In this document: positions 40,364 to 49,679 of the stretch, in pieces
How the letters are laid out: the number at the start of each line of letters is the position of its first letter
Numbering within the stretch: the stretch's first letter is position 1
DNA from: Acidimicrobiales bacterium
Lineage (GTDB): Bacteria > Actinomycetota > Acidimicrobiia > Acidimicrobiales > Poriferisodalaceae
Assembly (NCBI GenBank): GCA_041394185.1
Contig: JAWKIQ010000001.1
Coordinates: 124,001-188,000 of the forward strand
Reading direction: 5' to 3'
DNA length: 64,000 nucleotides
Program-made: the position numbers and the translations under genes
Notes under the pieces: generated by a model
The model's input: the letters and a program-made list of their open reading frames with translations, nothing else
What the model was told of the DNA's origin: nothing
Databases searched by the model: none

Positions 40364-40714
40364 GTGTGCGAGCAGCGAGCTGAGGATCGGCCTGGCGAGT
40401 GGGGTCCGCTGGAGCGGGTGCTCAAGTTGTGGGCCGCGCGTGGCGGAACGTTGACCGCGTGGGACTTTACCTACCTAGGCGCAGACGAGACCGGACAAGG
40501 CATTTTCATCCACGGCTACCGCCATCGCCGAACGCGACGGTGTGTTTCGCTCGATGCACTTGGTCACGCCTTCAGATACGTGGCTCCGTCGGGCGACCAT
40601 GGCGGAGGGTCATACCAGCCGCTTGGATCCCTTGACCGAGCTATGTCGCGAGTCGATCGTGAAGTTGCTCAGCCGGTCTCTCGCGGCTTCGCCTGTTGGC
40701 TGCTTGCCGAGTGA
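40364..40714 (+). CDS. Hypothetical protein
   Basis: 116 residues from a GTG. No domain that I can name. The stretch GYRHRRTRRCVSLDALGHAFRYV, followed by SYQPLGSLDRAM, has the look of a small actinobacterial protein of mobile elements (strand-turn-strand, then helix). The reading frame lies alone between mcrC and the next gene in the same direction. An ATG two bases earlier (40362) is in another frame. Moderate confidence that it is real; function unknown. Confidence 0.45.
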   Translation: MCEQRAEDRPGEWGPLERVLKLWAARGGTLTAWDFTYLGADETGQGIFIHGYRHRRTRRCVSLDALGHAFRYVAPSGDHGGGSYQPLGSLDRAMSRVDREVAQPVSRGFACWLLAE

Positions 40715-40820
40715 GGGTCCCTGTCCAGTCTCCCCGGGTGCCTTCCATCGAACCAGACCCTGCCGAGTTGACATAGGGGCAACACTCGAATGTCCCAGGT
40801 GCGGAGTAGGTTCGAGCGTG

Positions 40821-41566
40821 ATGAGACTGTCTCGGCTGGTCGGATGGGCACTGGGTTGCCTCCTGGTCGTCGGCGTCGCGCGTTCCGCAAATCAGACCGC
40901 AAGCGGTGCATACGATCGAAGCGCGACAATCGAGGATCCGCGAGGAAGCCGCCGTGGCCCAGCCCTAGTAACGGTACTAACGGTAGCGCTCGGACTTGTG
41001 AGCGCCACGGCAGCCGTCGTGGCGGCAAAGGCAGCGCGCCACCGACGGCCCCGACGGAGTTGGTCCTTGCTGGCGGTGAGCTGATGACCCCAAGCGGAGA
41101 ACCCAGGGGAGCTGTCGAGGTCTGCTGGGGAAGCATCGTCTCGCTCCGGACCGATGCTCTTCGTTGCTCGGCGGACATGTACGTGGACAGTCCGTACAGT
41201 CTGTTTGATCCGTGCTTCGACTCCATGTATTCCCACCACGTCTGGTGCCCAAGTCTCTCGGACTCGGGCGTATTGCTCGAGGTGATTGACAGATCGTCGG
41301 TCTCGAGAAGTGAGTGGGCCGAGCCAGAGCTGTCATACGGCGACCTGGACCCCTGGGGCCTTGAACTCGAAACAGGTGCGACATGCATCTTCTCGGGTGG
41401 CGCCACGGGAATGGCCGGTAACGACCGGGTTAACTATTTCTGCGATGACGGCACGGCCGTGCTCGGCCTGCCCGACAAGACTCCCGCGTCGTGGACCGTG
41501 CTTACGTCGATGCTCGATGGCGACGGGGTGTGGCTACCGCTGCTCGTCGTGCGGGCCTGGGTCTAG
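40821..41566 (+). CDS. Exported protein with cysteine-rich extracellular domain (frameshifted)
   Basis: The ATG at 40821 gives a signal-type N-terminus (MRLSRLVGWALGCLLVVGVA) and a second hydrophobic stretch (VTVLTVALGLVSATAAVVAAKA). After about 41025 the frame that makes sense is the one reading GSAPPTAPTELVLAGGE and ending at 41566. Adding one A to the AAA run near 41026-41028 joins them into about 249 residues. The outer domain has cysteines in RCSADMY, DPCFDSM, VWCPSL, ATCIFSG and YFCDDG, and a PWGLELETG motif common in small actinobacterial secreted proteins of unknown role. Confidence 0.55.
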
Positions 41567-41734
41567 ACGGCAGGCGAGTATCACCACTCGAGTCACAATG
41601 CCAGTGCCACCGATCACCACAGCGGCTCTGCGGTCCATCTTGCGCCGTCCAGGGGGAGCGAGCGCGTGGGGTGGTTAGTCGTGGAGGGCGATTGGTCCGA
41701 TGAATTGTCGTCGGAGGAGACCGAGTCGGAGCTT

Positions 41735-42064
41735 TTAGGGCATTCGATCTTGGTCCTGGCTGGCGCGGCATAGGAAGTCGACCTCGGTTGCCGTGACGAG
41801 GTAGCGGGTTCGCTTCTCACCGGTGGCCGTGTCGGTCCACTGCTTCTGAACCAAACGGCCCGCGACGAGTACATGGCGACCTTTCGTCAGGTGCTGGTAG
41901 CAGGTGCCGGCGAGGCGGCCCCATGTGTCGATGTCGATCCAGAGGCGACCACCTTTGGAGCCGGTGCGGCCTGAGGCAAGTCTGAAGCTGCAGACGACGC
42001 TGTCGTTGACTTCCTTTCGGACTGGGTCTTCTTCGAGTCGTCCGGCGATGGTGATGTGGTTCAT
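41735..42064 (-). CDS. ssb: Single-stranded DNA-binding protein
   Basis: 109 residues, one OB-fold: MNHITIAGRLEEDPVRKEV, FRLAS, DTWGRLAGTCYQHLTKGRHVLVAGRLVQKQW. Shorter than chromosomal SSBs and without the acidic protein-interaction tail. It probably coats the transferred strand during conjugation. Start overlaps the stop of the upstream gene, so both are expressed leftwards from the element at 42445-42525. A second, different ssb is at 59221-59562. Confidence 0.88.
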   Translation of the reverse strand: MNHITIAGRLEEDPVRKEVNDSVVCSFRLASGRTGSKGGRLWIDIDTWGRLAGTCYQHLTKGRHVLVAGRLVQKQWTDTATGEKRTRYLVTATEVDFLCRASQDQDRMP

Positions 42065-42438
42065 GGGATGGTCCTTTCGGTGGTGATGCCGGGCAGCTGG
42101 AGCTGATCACTCGTGCTCGGTCCGGTCGGTAGGCGGGCCCGCCGAGCCTTCACGGCCGGACGTGGGCGGAGCTGGCTGATGCGGCGGAGTCGCTCGATGG
42201 CGTCGACAACCCGGGCACGGTCTCCATCGCCGCCGCTGGCGAGGAGTTCGATGTCGGCGCCGAGCTGACCGGGTGGTCGCGGCATGGCGGAGAGTCGCCG
42301 GAGGACCTGGTCGAGGCGTCCCGGCGCTGGTCGTGTCCCTTGCCCGATGCTGTCGTAGATAGCGACGAGCTGACGTGCTGGCTCGGCCAGGCGGACCAGG
42401 TCGATGACCTCGGCATCGGGGGTGGTGTCGTTCTCCAT
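42061..42438 (-). CDS. Hypothetical protein co-expressed with ssb
   Basis: 125 residues from the ATG at 42438, which is 13 bases after the start of CCCTGGG in the promoter element, so the mRNA may be near-leaderless; no ribosome site precedes it. Acidic N-terminus (MENDTTPDAEVIDLVRLAEPARQL), helical middle with VVDAIERLRRISQ, basic end. I do not recognise a family. Its stop overlaps the ssb start. Confidence 0.6.
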   Translation of the reverse strand: MENDTTPDAEVIDLVRLAEPARQLVAIYDSIGQGTRPAPGRLDQVLRRLSAMPRPPGQLGADIELLASGGDGDRARVVDAIERLRRISQLRPRPAVKARRARLPTGPSTSDQLQLPGITTERTIP

Positions 42439-42444
42439 GCCAAC

Positions 42445-42525
42445 CCCAGGGACCCTCCGCAAGACCGATCGCGACGAGATTTCTCAGATTTCTTGTCGCG
42501 TTTTGCTCGTTCGCGTGTCCCTGGG
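42445..42525. promoter_or_regulatory. Divergent composite promoter/operator element, copy 2
   Basis: CCCAGGGAC (42445-42453), CGCGACGAGAT (42470-42480), TTTCTTGTCGCG (42489-42500) and GTCCCTGGG (42517-42525) form a dyad centred at 42485, with the same 25-base offset between blocks as in copy 1. The gap between half-sites is shorter by about 26-27 bases than in copy 1. It lies between the leftward hypothetical/ssb pair and the rightward T4SS operon, so it probably controls both. Confidence 0.7.
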
Positions 42526-42557
42526 GGTGCTGTCTGCAACGAGAAGGAGGTCTGCAG

Positions 42558-42850
42558 ATGGCACTGAAGAATGGATGGGGCACCTCGGTGGTGGCTCAAG
42601 TGGGAGCAACACCGGACAACGGATTCCCGGCGCCGACCTGGCGCAGGATGTCCTGGACTGGCTGATGTGGTTGGGACTCGCAGGGTCTCTGGCGTCGCTG
42701 CTGGTCGGCGGGGCGGTCTGGGGACTGTCACAGATGACCGGCAACACGATTCAAGGCGGCCGTGGACGGGCGTTCGCTCTCGGCGGCGCCGCCGGGGCGG
42801 TCGTCGTCGGGCTCGCCCCGACGATCGTCAACGAACTGTCGGGGCTGTGA
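42558..42850 (+). CDS. VirB2/TrbC-like small membrane protein (probable one-base frameshift)
   Basis: A strong ribosome site (GAGAAGGAGG, 42541-42550) points to the ATG at 42558 (MALKNGWG), but that frame closes after 35 codons. The frame from an ATG at 42575, without a good site, reads through two membrane helices (DWLMWLGLAGSLASLLVGGAVWG; AFALGGAAGAVVVGLAPTIV) to 42850. One more G in GGGG at 42577-42580 unites both into 97 residues: short leader, PGADLAQDVLDWL, two helices, as in pilin-like first genes of actinobacterial T4SS loci. Confidence 0.65.
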
Positions 42851-42852
42851 TC

Positions 42853-43545
42853 ATGTCCGCACGTCGAGCAGCCATAGCTGCAGCAGCAACCATCCTCGTC
42901 ACCGCAGTGGCCGCCCTCCTGTGGCGGACCCCGAGCAGTTCGGAACCCGCACCCGCGGCGGCGATCATCGAAGCCCAGGCAATCGACTCCGAAACTCAGC
43001 TCACCGATGAACCTGTATTCATCGATGAGCCAACGACAACCTCGACCGAGGCGCCTACTGCAACCCTGACCCACCTTGTGGAGACTCCGGAGCAGGCCGC
43101 AGTCCGGTTCCTCGAACTCACCGAGGAAGTGGTGGCCGTGACTCCCGAGGAGGCAGCGGCCATTCAGCGTTCCGTCGCCTCGGCAGCGTCTGCGGATCGC
43201 CTTGCCGCGAGCGTGCTGATCACGATGAGTCAACTCCAAGACGAGTTCCCGGAGGGGATCACCGTGGAGATCGCACCGCTCGGTGTCACGTCGACCCAGG
43301 TCGGTGATGGGTGGGAAGTTGAGGTCTGGTACGCGGCCGTGGCCACCTATGGCGACATCGTCGCTATCGAGCGGTGGGAGACCGCCACCTATCGGGTGGT
43401 GCTCGAGGATGGTGAGTGGCGCATGGACGACCTGGCCACGGTCGAAGGTCCGGTTCCGACCAGGCCCGAGTCGGTGTTCGCGACTCCGACGGACCTGTTC
43501 ATCGAACAGGCCGCTCGGTTCTCCGACGACGGAATCAAGCCGTGA
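42853..43545 (+). CDS. Membrane-anchored protein, possibly VirB8-like
   Basis: 230 residues. One N-terminal helix (AAIAAAATILVTAVAALLW), an acidic/Thr-rich spacer, then an extracellular domain (about 70-215) with EQAAVRFLELTEE, GDGWEVEVWYAAVATYGD and RVVLEDGEWRMDDL. The helix-then-curved-sheet order fits NTF2-like domains as in VirB8/TcpC, but this is a fold-level guess. It follows the VirB2-like gene by two bases and overlaps the TrbL-like gene by GTGA. Confidence 0.6.
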   Translation: MSARRAAIAAAATILVTAVAALLWRTPSSSEPAPAAAIIEAQAIDSETQLTDEPVFIDEPTTTSTEAPTATLTHLVETPEQAAVRFLELTEEVVAVTPEEAAAIQRSVASAASADRLAASVLITMSQLQDEFPEGITVEIAPLGVTSTQVGDGWEVEVWYAAVATYGDIVAIERWETATYRVVLEDGEWRMDDLATVEGPVPTRPESVFATPTDLFIEQAARFSDDGIKP

Positions 43546-44849
43546 CTCTGCTCGCCATCGATCTCAATCCGATCGACGATGCGATCGATGGCCTCGGCGG
43601 CCTCGTTGGAGGGGCCGCCGAGGCGGCGGGCGAAGCGATCCTCAGTGTTGTCGTTGAGTTCGCCTTCGGTCTCATCGCGGACGCCGTCACATCGGTGACC
43701 AACTCGGTCATCGCAGCGATGACGGCTACGACCAGCATCGATCTCGACGGAGGGTTCTTCGCCGCCATCACGCCGATCCGACAGATCGTGCTCGGCATGT
43801 CTGTCGCTTTGGTACTGGCGTTCTTCCTCGCCGCTGTCATCCGAGCGCTCGCAGCGGGCGAACCAGGAGCCGTCATTCGCACGGCGCTCGTCGATGTACC
43901 GGCCTCGATGCTGCTGATGGCCATGTCCGTGACCGTCGCGTGGATTCTGATCCGGGTCGTCGATGCGGCCTCGCTCGCGGTTACCGGCGACGTCGGAGAA
44001 GCGATGGGTGAGGTCTCTGCCACCCTCGCCACGGTCGAGCTCCTCACCGGAGCCGGGCTGCTCGGGCTCATCTTCGGGCTGCTGTTCGTGATTGGGGCGC
44101 TGTTGGTATGGCTGCAGCTCTTGGTGCGAACGGCGCTGATCTACATCGTCATCGTGCTGGCACCGCTCGGGTTCGCCACCCGTGCTCATCCAGGTACCCG
44201 CCAGATCGCAAGGCGAACGATCGAGATGGCTGTCGCTCTGATCGTGTCGAAGTTTGGGATCGCGGTTGCGTTTGGTGTGGGGGCGGTAGCGATCGAGTCG
44301 AGCAACGGCGTCGGCGCCGGAGAGGACGTCGACCTGTCGGGGATGCTTGCTGGTGTCGCCGTGATGTTGATGGCGGCCTTCATGCCGTGGCTGATCTGGA
44401 AGGCGTTCCCACTCGTCGAGGCAGCGGGTGCCGCAGCTGGGGTGGAAAGAGCCCCGATTCGCGCGGCTGTTGCGGGTGCCTCAATGGCGGTCGCTGCCAC
44501 GGTCGGTGTGTCGACGTTGGCCGGAGGAGCTGGTGCTGGCGCATCCTCCGGCGGTGGCGGAGGCGGTGGTGCTTCCGGTGGTTCGGGCGGCGCTGGGGGT
44601 GGCGGCGGGTCTGGTCCCGTGCCGGGTGTCGGGGCTGGCGGGGGAAGCCCGCCTGTTCATGTCCCGTCGTCGGGCTCGAGTCAGTCCGGGGGCTCTGCTC
44701 CCAGCGGGGGTAGCGGTGGTGGCGCCGCAGGTTCGGCCATTGCGTCAGCCCCGAGGCGACAGCCTTCGACGGTTGTCGTCCCCGTCGAAGACGGATCGGA
44801 CGGGTCTGGGCATGGTGGCCCGATCGAGGGTGAGAGGCGGTCGCGGTGA
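43542..44849 (+). CDS. TrbL/VirB6-like polytopic membrane protein
   Basis: 435 residues from a GTG overlapping the previous stop. At least six membrane helices, e.g. IVLGMSVALVLAFFLAAVI, GAGLLGLIFGLLFVIGALLVWL, TALIYIVIVLAPLGFA, AVMLMAAFMPWLIWKAF. The LAPLGFATRAHPGTRQIARR loop is typical of actinobacterial VirB6/TrbL channel proteins. A glycine/serine-rich tail (about 330-410) is cytoplasmic or extracellular. Part of the T4SS operon. Confidence 0.82.
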   Translation: MTLLAIDLNPIDDAIDGLGGLVGGAAEAAGEAILSVVVEFAFGLIADAVTSVTNSVIAAMTATTSIDLDGGFFAAITPIRQIVLGMSVALVLAFFLAAVIRALAAGEPGAVIRTALVDVPASMLLMAMSVTVAWILIRVVDAASLAVTGDVGEAMGEVSATLATVELLTGAGLLGLIFGLLFVIGALLVWLQLLVRTALIYIVIVLAPLGFATRAHPGTRQIARRTIEMAVALIVSKFGIAVAFGVGAVAIESSNGVGAGEDVDLSGMLAGVAVMLMAAFMPWLIWKAFPLVEAAGAAAGVERAPIRAAVAGASMAVAATVGVSTLAGGAGAGASSGGGGGGGASGGSGGAGGGGGSGPVPGVGAGGGSPPVHVPSSGSSQSGGSAPSGGSGGGAAGSAIASAPRRQPSTVVVPVEDGSDGSGHGGPIEGERRSR

Positions 44850-46353
44850 GCGCACGTGCTGTTCAAGAGGCCAGGCGCTTTCGGCTGTCGCCTATCGATC
44901 GGACCGGATGGATGTTTGGGCTCGGTCTCGCCCAGCTCATCGTGGTCGCCATCGGGGTCGTGACGGGCGTGCTGGTCATGGCTGTCATCTCACCCGTGGT
45001 TGGCGTCGTGGTGCTCGCGGCGATCGCAGGTCTTGGAGCCGCCCGCATCGGTGGCGATCCCCTCATCGGGCAGCTACCGCTCGCAACGCGGTGGGCCCGA
45101 TCGAAGGCCCGCCTCGTTGAGCCGTGGTTCGAACCGGTGCCACTCCTTGGAGGTGAGCCCGAGTCGGCCGTGCCCGAACCGTTCGACGGTCTTGAAGCCC
45201 TGATCGTCGACGTGGCCCAGCTCGGACTGGGACCTCCGGGGACGAGAGCCGTCGTGTCTCACGACACCCAGGGCGAAACGGTCGCAGCAACCGTGCGGGT
45301 GACGGGTCGCCAGTTCAGCCTCGTCGAGCCGATCGAGCAGGACTGGCTCGTCGACTCGTGGGGCCGGGCGCTTGGGGCGTTCGTCTCCGAACGCAACCCC
45401 GTGGTCAGTATCCGGTGGGCCCAGTGGGCAGCGCCAGCCGGGTTGGACGAGCATCGGGTGTGGCTCTCCGAACAGATGGCCACCGATCCCTTGGACGACG
45501 TTCGCTCCGCCTACGAGCGCCTGTTGCGAGAGGCGGGTTCCACAGCGACTCGTCACGAGGTGCTGGTCACGGTGACGCTCGCAGTCGGCAAGGTTGCCAA
45601 CAAGCGCGATGGCAGCAGCCGACTCCAGACCGCCGTCGAGACATTGCTTTCCGAGGTGCGGCTGTTCGGCCAGCGGCTCGAAGGATGCGGGCTGTTCGTG
45701 TCCGGGGTTCTGTCGCCGGGGAGTGGTCGAGGGCGATGCGATTGCGGCTCGATCCGACACAACGTCGTGCATTGGATGCCCGGGCGCGGAGTCTTGGCGA
45801 GGTCGCCGGTTCGACCAGCCCGGAGAACGCCCTGCCTTCGGTGACGGAGAACAGCTGGTCGGCGTGGCACACCGACGGAGCCTGGCACCGGGCCCTTCGA
45901 GTTACGGAGTGGCCTCGGATCGACGTTGGTGCCGCCTGGTTGTCGGACCTGATGCTGTACGCCGGATGCGTCCGCACGATGGCGGTCGTGCTCGAACCCG
46001 TGCCCAGATCCCGAAGCCAGCGGTCGATAGTCCGTGACTCGGCCAAGATCGAATCGGACGCCGCTCACCGAGCCGAGAAGGGGTTCCGGGTCGGCGCCCA
46101 CCATCGCCGGGCTCGCCAAGCGGTTGAGGAACGAGAGGAAGAACTCGTCGCCGGCTACGGCGAGTTCGCCTACGCCGGAGTCCTCGTCGTCACCTCCAGC
46201 ACACTCGACGAGCTCGACGACGCGACCGCCGAGATGACACAGATCACCGCATCGCTTGGCATGGAAACCAAGCCGCTGCACGGCCGACATGACGTCGCCG
46301 TGTTGGCCACCCTGCCAGTGGCGCGGGGCATCGCCCCGAAGGAGTGGCTGTGA
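44846..46353 (+). CDS. SCO6880-family conjugation protein (one-base frameshift)
   Basis: Two overlapping frames make one protein of about 502 residues. The first begins at a GTG overlapping the TrbL stop: MSARAVQEARRFRLSPIDRTG, two helices (IVVAIGVVTGVLVMAV; VVGVVVLAAIAGLG), then a soluble domain up to GLFVSGVLSPG near 45720. The second continues EWSRAMRLRLDPTQRRAL and ends PVARGIAPKEWL at 46353. One G added to GGGG at 45718-45721 joins them exactly. This family sits before VirB4-like ATPases in actinobacterial elements and may combine VirB3/PrgI and VirB4 N-terminal roles. Confidence 0.8.
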
Positions 46354-47666
46354 CCGGACTCCTGCATCGGTGGCGACGGCCCGGGCTGCGAGTGCCAAGA
46401 CACCGAGCGACCAACGCCCACGTGTGTGCCCTGTACCCGTTCCACGCCAGCGCCGGGCTCGGCCCACGAGGCATCTACATCGGCGAGGACATGTCAGCCG
46501 GAGGCAGCGCCTGGTGCTACGACCCATTCCAGGCCTACACCGACGGCCTCATCACGTCACCCAACATCCTCGTGCTAGGCACGGTCGGCTCCGGCAAGTC
46601 GTCGGCGGTCAAGACCCTGCTATACCGCTCGATCGGCCTCCTCGGCTCGCCGGGAGGGCGGTCACGTTGGTGCGCCATCCTCGACCCCAAGGGCGAGTAC
46701 GGACCGCTCGCCGACGCGCTCGGGCTGTCCCGCATCCGCCTTTACCCAGGAGGGGCCAGCCGCCTCAACCCGCTCGACGCCGGACCGATGGTCACCGACC
46801 CAGACGAGCTGCGCACCCGACGTTCGCAGATGGTCGGGGCCTTGGCGGCGTCTGTTCTGCACCGGGAGCTGAGACCGTTGGAGGATGCGGCGCTTGGCTG
46901 GGCAGTCGATGCACTGACCCTTGGGCGCTCAGCCGGGCAGCCAACCCTCGCCGACGTCGTCGACCTACTCGTCAGCCCGACCGACGAGATGGTCCGACGA
47001 GCCCAGGACGACACTGCGCGGGAGCTTGCTCGTGACGTCCAGGACGTCCGACACGCGCTCGGCAAGCTTCTCGACGGGCAGCTTCGAGGCATGTTCGATG
47101 GACACTCGACCGAACGACTCGACTGGACGGGGCGAGGCGTTGTCGTCGACCTGTCGGCCGTCCACCAAGACTCGGCGGCGCTCACGGCGGTGATGATCGC
47201 AGCGACGGGGTGGCTGCAGTCGCTGCTCGCAGCGCCCGAGTCCGAACATGTGCCCCGACGAGTCCAGGTCCTCGAGGAGATCTGGGCGCTGCTCGGTTCC
47301 GAGCGGGTCGCCAAGTACTTCCAGGCGTGCCAGAAGCTGGCCAGGTCGTACGGGGTCGCGAACATCAGCGTCGCTCACCGAATCGCCGACTTGCGTGCCC
47401 AAGCTGACGACGGTACCTCGACTGCGAAGGTGTCGATGGGCATCCTCGCCGACACACAGACCCAGATCCTGTTCCGCCAATCCAGCGACCAGATCCCCGA
47501 AGCCACCGAGATGCTCGGCCTCACCAGCTACGAAGCCCAACTCCTACCTCAGCTCGTTCGGGGACGAGCGCTATGGCGGGTAGGTAACCGAACGGCCGTC
47601 GTTCAGCATCGGATCGGATCAGCAGAATGGTCAATCTGCGACACCGACACCCGCCTCGCGGTGTAA
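46350..47666 (+). CDS. VirB4/TraC-like conjugation ATPase
   Basis: 438 residues. Start GTG at 46350 has GGAG six bases upstream; the GTG at 46344 is too close to it. Motifs: LGTVGSGKSSAVKTLL (Walker A near 76), AILDPKGEYGPLADALG, GVVVDLSAVHQDS, RVQVLEEIWALLGS (Walker B region), VAHRIADLRAQ, and ILADTQTQILFRQ. This is the HerA/VirB4 AAA+ fold that powers T4SS assembly and substrate movement. Last gene of the T4SS operon; it meets a leftward gene with a small hairpin between. Confidence 0.88.
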   Translation: MTGLLHRWRRPGLRVPRHRATNAHVCALYPFHASAGLGPRGIYIGEDMSAGGSAWCYDPFQAYTDGLITSPNILVLGTVGSGKSSAVKTLLYRSIGLLGSPGGRSRWCAILDPKGEYGPLADALGLSRIRLYPGGASRLNPLDAGPMVTDPDELRTRRSQMVGALAASVLHRELRPLEDAALGWAVDALTLGRSAGQPTLADVVDLLVSPTDEMVRRAQDDTARELARDVQDVRHALGKLLDGQLRGMFDGHSTERLDWTGRGVVVDLSAVHQDSAALTAVMIAATGWLQSLLAAPESEHVPRRVQVLEEIWALLGSERVAKYFQACQKLARSYGVANISVAHRIADLRAQADDGTSTAKVSMGILADTQTQILFRQSSDQIPEATEMLGLTSYEAQLLPQLVRGRALWRVGNRTAVVQHRIGSAEWSICDTDTRLAV

Positions 47667-47710
47667 GGCGATCGCTGCGTGGCCGGGGTAGGTGGTGGCG
47701 GCCCGTGGCA

Positions 47711-47725
47711 CCACTCGCCGAGTGG
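47711..47725. terminator. Short hairpin between convergent genes
   Basis: CCACTC-GCC-GAGTGG, a perfect 6 bp stem with a 3-base loop, 45 bases after the VirB4-like stop and 9 bases after the stop of the leftward gene. It could act in both directions. No U-tract follows on either strand, so the call is tentative. Confidence 0.35.
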
Positions 47726-47733
47726 CCAGAGTG

Positions 47734-48177
47734 TCAGTCGGCGACGTGCTCGGTCCAGCGCAACCCGTTCCACCACCGCCACACGTGCAGAGCCGCCGGA
47801 TCGGGTGCCCAACCGGCCTGCAACCGGTCGATCGCACGGCGACCCATCCGCCGAGGACGACGCCTCCGCAAAATGTCGTTCGGGACGAACCCCGCCCGGG
47901 CGAGCTGCCCCCGATAGATCCGCACCAGCTGAAGCGCACCGACGTAGTCGGCGTGCGTCCACCGATCGTCGGGCACGCCGGCGAGCCAGTGCCCGTAGAC
48001 AGCGTGGTCATAGCTGAACCCATGGCCATCCCGCCGGATCGCTCCATCACATACCGAAGCCAGGTATCTGACAGCGTCACCGGCCGTCGCATGGCGAGGC
48101 GAATCCGCTCGCCGAAACCTCGCAAACACAGGCCACTCCTCTCGTCGTGACCAGATCGTCGCAAGCGACTGTGACAC
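47734..48177 (-). CDS. Hypothetical protein with C-terminal DUF2510-like WW motif
   Basis: 147 residues. The end WRWWNGLRWTEHVAD matches the conserved core of DUF2510, usually found near the membrane in actinobacteria. The N-terminal 110 residues (TIWSRREEWPVFARF, GHGFSYDHAVYGHWLAG, ALQLVRIYRGQLARAGF) resemble a DNA-handling helper seen in actinobacterial replication/primase-like proteins, but I cannot name the family. It lies between convergent T4SS genes and a leftward membrane protein gene. Confidence 0.6.
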   Translation of the reverse strand: MSQSLATIWSRREEWPVFARFRRADSPRHATAGDAVRYLASVCDGAIRRDGHGFSYDHAVYGHWLAGVPDDRWTHADYVGALQLVRIYRGQLARAGFVPNDILRRRRPRRMGRRAIDRLQAGWAPDPAALHVWRWWNGLRWTEHVAD

Positions 48178-48348
48178 CGGGCATCGGTTCGCAGTCGCAA
48201 CCGGAGCGCCAGTTCGGTTGCGCGACCATGTGGTGAGAGGAGGAATCGGATGCCGACCCGCGGAGCCAGGCAGAGCCAGCGTGACTCTGTCAGGGTGCTA
48301 TGGAAGGTAGACCAGTGCTGCGCTGGGACGCGGCAGGGGTTTGTGCGA

Positions 48349-49476
48349 TCAGTGACGCCATGGTGAGTCTCCACAGCGGGCCTCGATGCAAGAATTCAAG
48401 GTTGCCTCATCGACCTGTACTAGCGGCTCGGAGCGATACTTCCAGGGTGGCGGGCGTCGCTGCAGACGTCTACTGACGAGGCAGCGTTCAACTGTCCACG
48501 ACTGCGATCCCGGTTGTTCTCGTCGCCAATCACGAACGACCTCGTGCTTACAGATGGTCATGACCCTGCGGGTATGGATTCGACTCAACCGTCGCCCGGC
48601 GACTGTGAGGAGTTTGGAGATCGCCCAAGCCCCGCTCAACGCCATGCAGAGGAGCACGACTGTAGACACAGCGGGTACCGAACCGAGGTCGCTGCTATTG
48701 ATCCAGCGGCTTGTCGGATCGACCCCGTTTCCGCCGACTATGAACGCGAGAGCCGCCGCAAAGGTCAGGAGCGAAACTGCGAGCGCCTCAGCAACGTTGC
48801 GACCGCCACCGAGCCGTTGGTATGCGACGTTCGATGCCAGACAGGCGAGCGGCAGATACCAAAGTGCGATGGGATACTGAGATGCCCTGCCTTCAAAGAC
48901 GACGACACCAAGGAACAGTCCAGGCAAGCTCGCCAAGCCAACGAATGATGGGTAGCGCCTCCACCAGCTCGCGAATCTAATGACTCGACTGGTCGCGAGT
49001 TCGGAGGCTGCTGCAGAGATAAGGCCGAGGCTCACCACGGCCAGGAGCGAGAGACCGATCGCCTCGTAGGCCCAGTCGGATAGGCCGTAGTTCTGGTAGT
49101 TCGGCCACGACTGGCGGATCATCGTCAGCATGAGAGCAGGGACGGACAAAATCAGGATGGCAGACGCTGCTAGTGCGGCGACTTGGACCGCGTCACCTGC
49201 TGCGGCTCGCACGAGCAATCGCCATCCTTCGCGAAGACGGTCGATCGGGTTGGCGTCACGGTTGTCCCGAACGGTACGCGCTTCCTGAATCCAGTCGGGG
49301 CCCTCTACATCGCGATGCCCGTTCAGAGCCTCGATTGATTCAGTCCATGCGGTGAGTACGCCAACGAGCCACCTTGGCGCAATCACACCCAGCCGAGCCG
49401 CCAGAGTGCCTAGAAACAGCACGGATAGCCAGACGATGTGGCCGGAGTGCAGAACCATGGCTGACCGGTCGGCCAT
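48349..49476 (-). CDS. Polytopic membrane protein of unknown function
   Basis: 375 residues with about eight hydrophobic helices (HIVWLSVLFLGTLAARLGVI; VAALAASAILILSVPALML; AIGLSLLAVVSLGLISAA; LPGLFLGVVVF; ALAVSLLTFAAALAFIVGG; VSTVVLLCMALSGAWAISKLL) and a basic cytoplasmic tail. No catalytic motif seen. Start at 49476 or at a second ATG at 49458. Base use is less strongly biased than in the transfer genes around it (AGT and AGA appear more), so it may be a separate acquisition. A cargo or surface-exclusion role is possible but unsupported. Confidence 0.6.
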   Translation of the reverse strand: MADRSAMVLHSGHIVWLSVLFLGTLAARLGVIAPRWLVGVLTAWTESIEALNGHRDVEGPDWIQEARTVRDNRDANPIDRLREGWRLLVRAAAGDAVQVAALAASAILILSVPALMLTMIRQSWPNYQNYGLSDWAYEAIGLSLLAVVSLGLISAAASELATSRVIRFASWWRRYPSFVGLASLPGLFLGVVVFEGRASQYPIALWYLPLACLASNVAYQRLGGGRNVAEALAVSLLTFAAALAFIVGGNGVDPTSRWINSSDLGSVPAVSTVVLLCMALSGAWAISKLLTVAGRRLSRIHTRRVMTICKHEVVRDWRREQPGSQSWTVERCLVSRRLQRRPPPWKYRSEPLVQVDEATLNSCIEARCGDSPWRH

Positions 49477-49617
49477 GGCCGAATGAAGGCAAGCATCTGT
49501 CCGCGTGGCTTCGACGTCATCGAGCCACAGGATGCGGTCGAGCGATCCCCGTCCTCAGGGTTCCAGTAGACGGAGCAGTAGGTCGTTGACCAGGTCTTTC
49601 TCCCGATTTCCGAACCT

Positions 49618-49665
49618 GTAGGTGGATCGGTAGGTCGAGCAGTAGGTGGGCTGGGAGGTGGGTTT
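49618..49665 (+). repeat. Four 12-bp tandem repeats before the sigma-like gene
   Basis: GTAGGTGGATCG, GTAGGTCGAGCA, GTAGGTGGGCTG and GGAGGTGGGTTT follow each other without gap, so the GTAGGT core recurs every 12 bp. They end 15 bases before the ATG of the sigma-like gene and lie in the divergent region with the membrane protein gene. The phasing suggests a row of protein-binding sites (operator or iterons). A further GTAGGT at 49578 is out of phase. Confidence 0.55.
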
Positions 49666-49679
49666 CTCACGGTTCGGGC

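Noticed and set aside
49618..49665. CRISPR array
   Set aside because: Repeats are only 12 bp, contiguous and without spacers; no cas genes in the window.
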